A stretch of DNA of 64,000 nt from positions 1,612,001-1,676,000 of the forward strand of contig NC_017068.1 of the NCBI RefSeq assembly GCF_000284095.1. Reading direction: 5' to 3'. The position numbers and the translations under genes were made by a program. The stretch is from Selenomonas ruminantium subsp. lactilytica TAM6421 (GTDB lineage Bacteria; Bacillota; Negativicutes; Selenomonadales; Selenomonadaceae). The number at the start of each line of letters is the position of its first letter. The first letter of the stretch is position 1. Positions 63,420 to 64,000 of this stretch are shown here, piece by piece. A model generated the notes under the pieces. It searched no databases. It saw only the letters and a program-made list of their open reading frames with translations, and was not told the origin of the DNA.

Positions 63420-64000
63420 TTATTTGCTCGCTATGATGCCGAACAAAGGAAGAGTATCGAATTTCATGGCTGCATCCACGCGCACCCGCGGTGCAATGTC
63501 TTCTTCCAGCGTCACCTTCATGCCCAGGCTGCGCAGGAACTCAGCATCCCATGCAGGGCGGCGATGACTGCTGATCCGCAGCTCATCTTTGATATCATTG
63601 CATTCCGTCACCAATTCCTGACGGATATTGGCATGGACATCGGCCTGATCTTCCTTGCGGGAAAAAGTCATCAGCCCATAATCCGAATCAAAATTCAAGA
63701 GCCTGCCGCCTGGCTTCAATACGCGCTGCCACTCGCGGTAAGCCTGCATGACATCCGGCAGCGTCCAGGTCAGATTGCGGCTGATCACCACATCGAAAAC
63801 CTCATCATCAAAATCCAGCGCCTGGGCATTCATCTTGTGGAATTCTGCCCTGCAGCCTGCTGCCAATACATTCTGCTTAGCCTGATGAAGCATATCCGCT
63901 GACATGTCAATTCCCGTAACCTGATGCCCCAAACTCCCCAGCAGGATGGCAAAGAACCCCGCACCTGTCCCCACATCCAAAATCTTCAGGGAAGCTGCTG
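63420..64000 (-). CDS. SAM-dependent class I methyltransferase (5' end beyond window)
   Basis: At least 193 codons; the gene enters at the right edge of the window without its start. The SAM-binding motif I reads ILDVGTGAGFFAILLG, with the acidic ribose-binding residue in GIDMSADML, motif II DVVISRNLTWTL (about 70 residues in) and RVLKPGGRLLNFD, as in UbiE/MenG-like enzymes. Substrate unknown. Confidence 0.88.
   Translation of the reverse strand, partial: AASLKILDVGTGAGFFAILLGSLGHQVTGIDMSADMLHQAKQNVLAAGCRAEFHKMNAQALDFDDEVFDVVISRNLTWTLPDVMQAYREWQRVLKPGGRLLNFDSDYGLMTFSRKEDQADVHANIRQELVTECNDIKDELRISSHRRPAWDAEFLRSLGMKVTLEEDIAPRVRVDAAMKFDTLPLFGIIASK

Noticed and set aside
1-64000. CRISPR array, insertion sequence or prophage
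   Set aside because: No regularly spaced repeats, transposase, integrase or phage structural genes were found.

Overview
The window reads as chromosomal core DNA of an anaerobic, propionate-forming diderm Firmicute (Negativicutes), most likely Selenomonas or a close relative. This is inferred from gene content: a split B12-dependent methylmalonyl-CoA mutase operon with a succinate CoA-transferase, a DcuB fumarate/succinate antiporter, flagellar MotAB, chemotaxis and CsrA genes, RNase J, RemA, MutS2 and RqcH (Firmicute markers), and Hfq plus MurQ-type cell-wall salvage. Many genes start with TTG or GTG behind strong GGAGG sites. No rRNA, CRISPR array, insertion sequence or prophage was seen. 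One tRNA gene is present.

Layout. 1-3.6 kb: a partial secreted-type alpha/beta hydrolase, a sensor phosphatase of the RsbU/SpoIIE type, and an unassigned structured-RNA candidate. 3.6-7.2 kb (+): hypF, an unknown 92-residue protein and a TtcA-like thiolase. 7.2-17.4 kb (-): a TPR protein, pnp, rpsO, a GNAT acetyltransferase, mutS2, nnr, acpS, motB and motA. 17.6-18.5 kb (+): a LysR regulator, convergent with dcuB. 20.2-25.4 kb (-): the propionate operon (CoA transferase, mutase large and small subunits, MeaB chaperone, epimerase). 25.6-31 kb (-): a zinc/manganese-binding lipoprotein without its transporter, then dapF-yicC-remA-gmk-rpoZ-coaBC plus a small HTH protein. 31.2-36.1 kb (-): rnj, hisF-hisIE, and an amino-acid ABC permease/ATPase pair. 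36.3-41.7 kb: a 50-residue orphan under an operator-like promoter, rpoN, a eukaryotic-type hexokinase, uup and a small membrane protein. 41.8-43.4 kb (+): an alanine/glycine:cation symporter behind a leader that looks like an attenuator. 43.5-48.4 kb: a chemoreceptor, a GalT/HIT-like protein and rqcH. 48.5-53.7 kb (-): the MurNAc salvage operon (murP-murQ-mupG) downstream of dut-rarA. 53.8-64 kb: hfq, tRNA-Arg(CCG), ligA, pcrA, csrA-ppaC, ndk, a gamma-carbonic-anhydrase-like protein, a CNNM/CorC protein and a partial methyltransferase.

How it fits together. DcuB exchanges fumarate or another C4 acid for succinate. The transferase, mutase and epimerase genes convert succinyl-CoA to methylmalonyl-CoA on the route to propionate; the decarboxylase is not in the window. 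RNA metabolism is well represented (PNPase, RNase J, Hfq, CsrA, RqcH, S15). The least explained parts are noncoding: the symporter leader (41.84-42.01 kb), the three-hairpin element (3.26-3.41 kb), an operator-like inverted repeat over the promoter of the 50-residue gene (36.27-36.30 kb), a 25-bp-arm inverted repeat (48.44-48.52 kb), and an over-represented 10-bp palindrome, TGACCGGTCA. I see no single clearly new protein system; the noncoding elements are the best leads.
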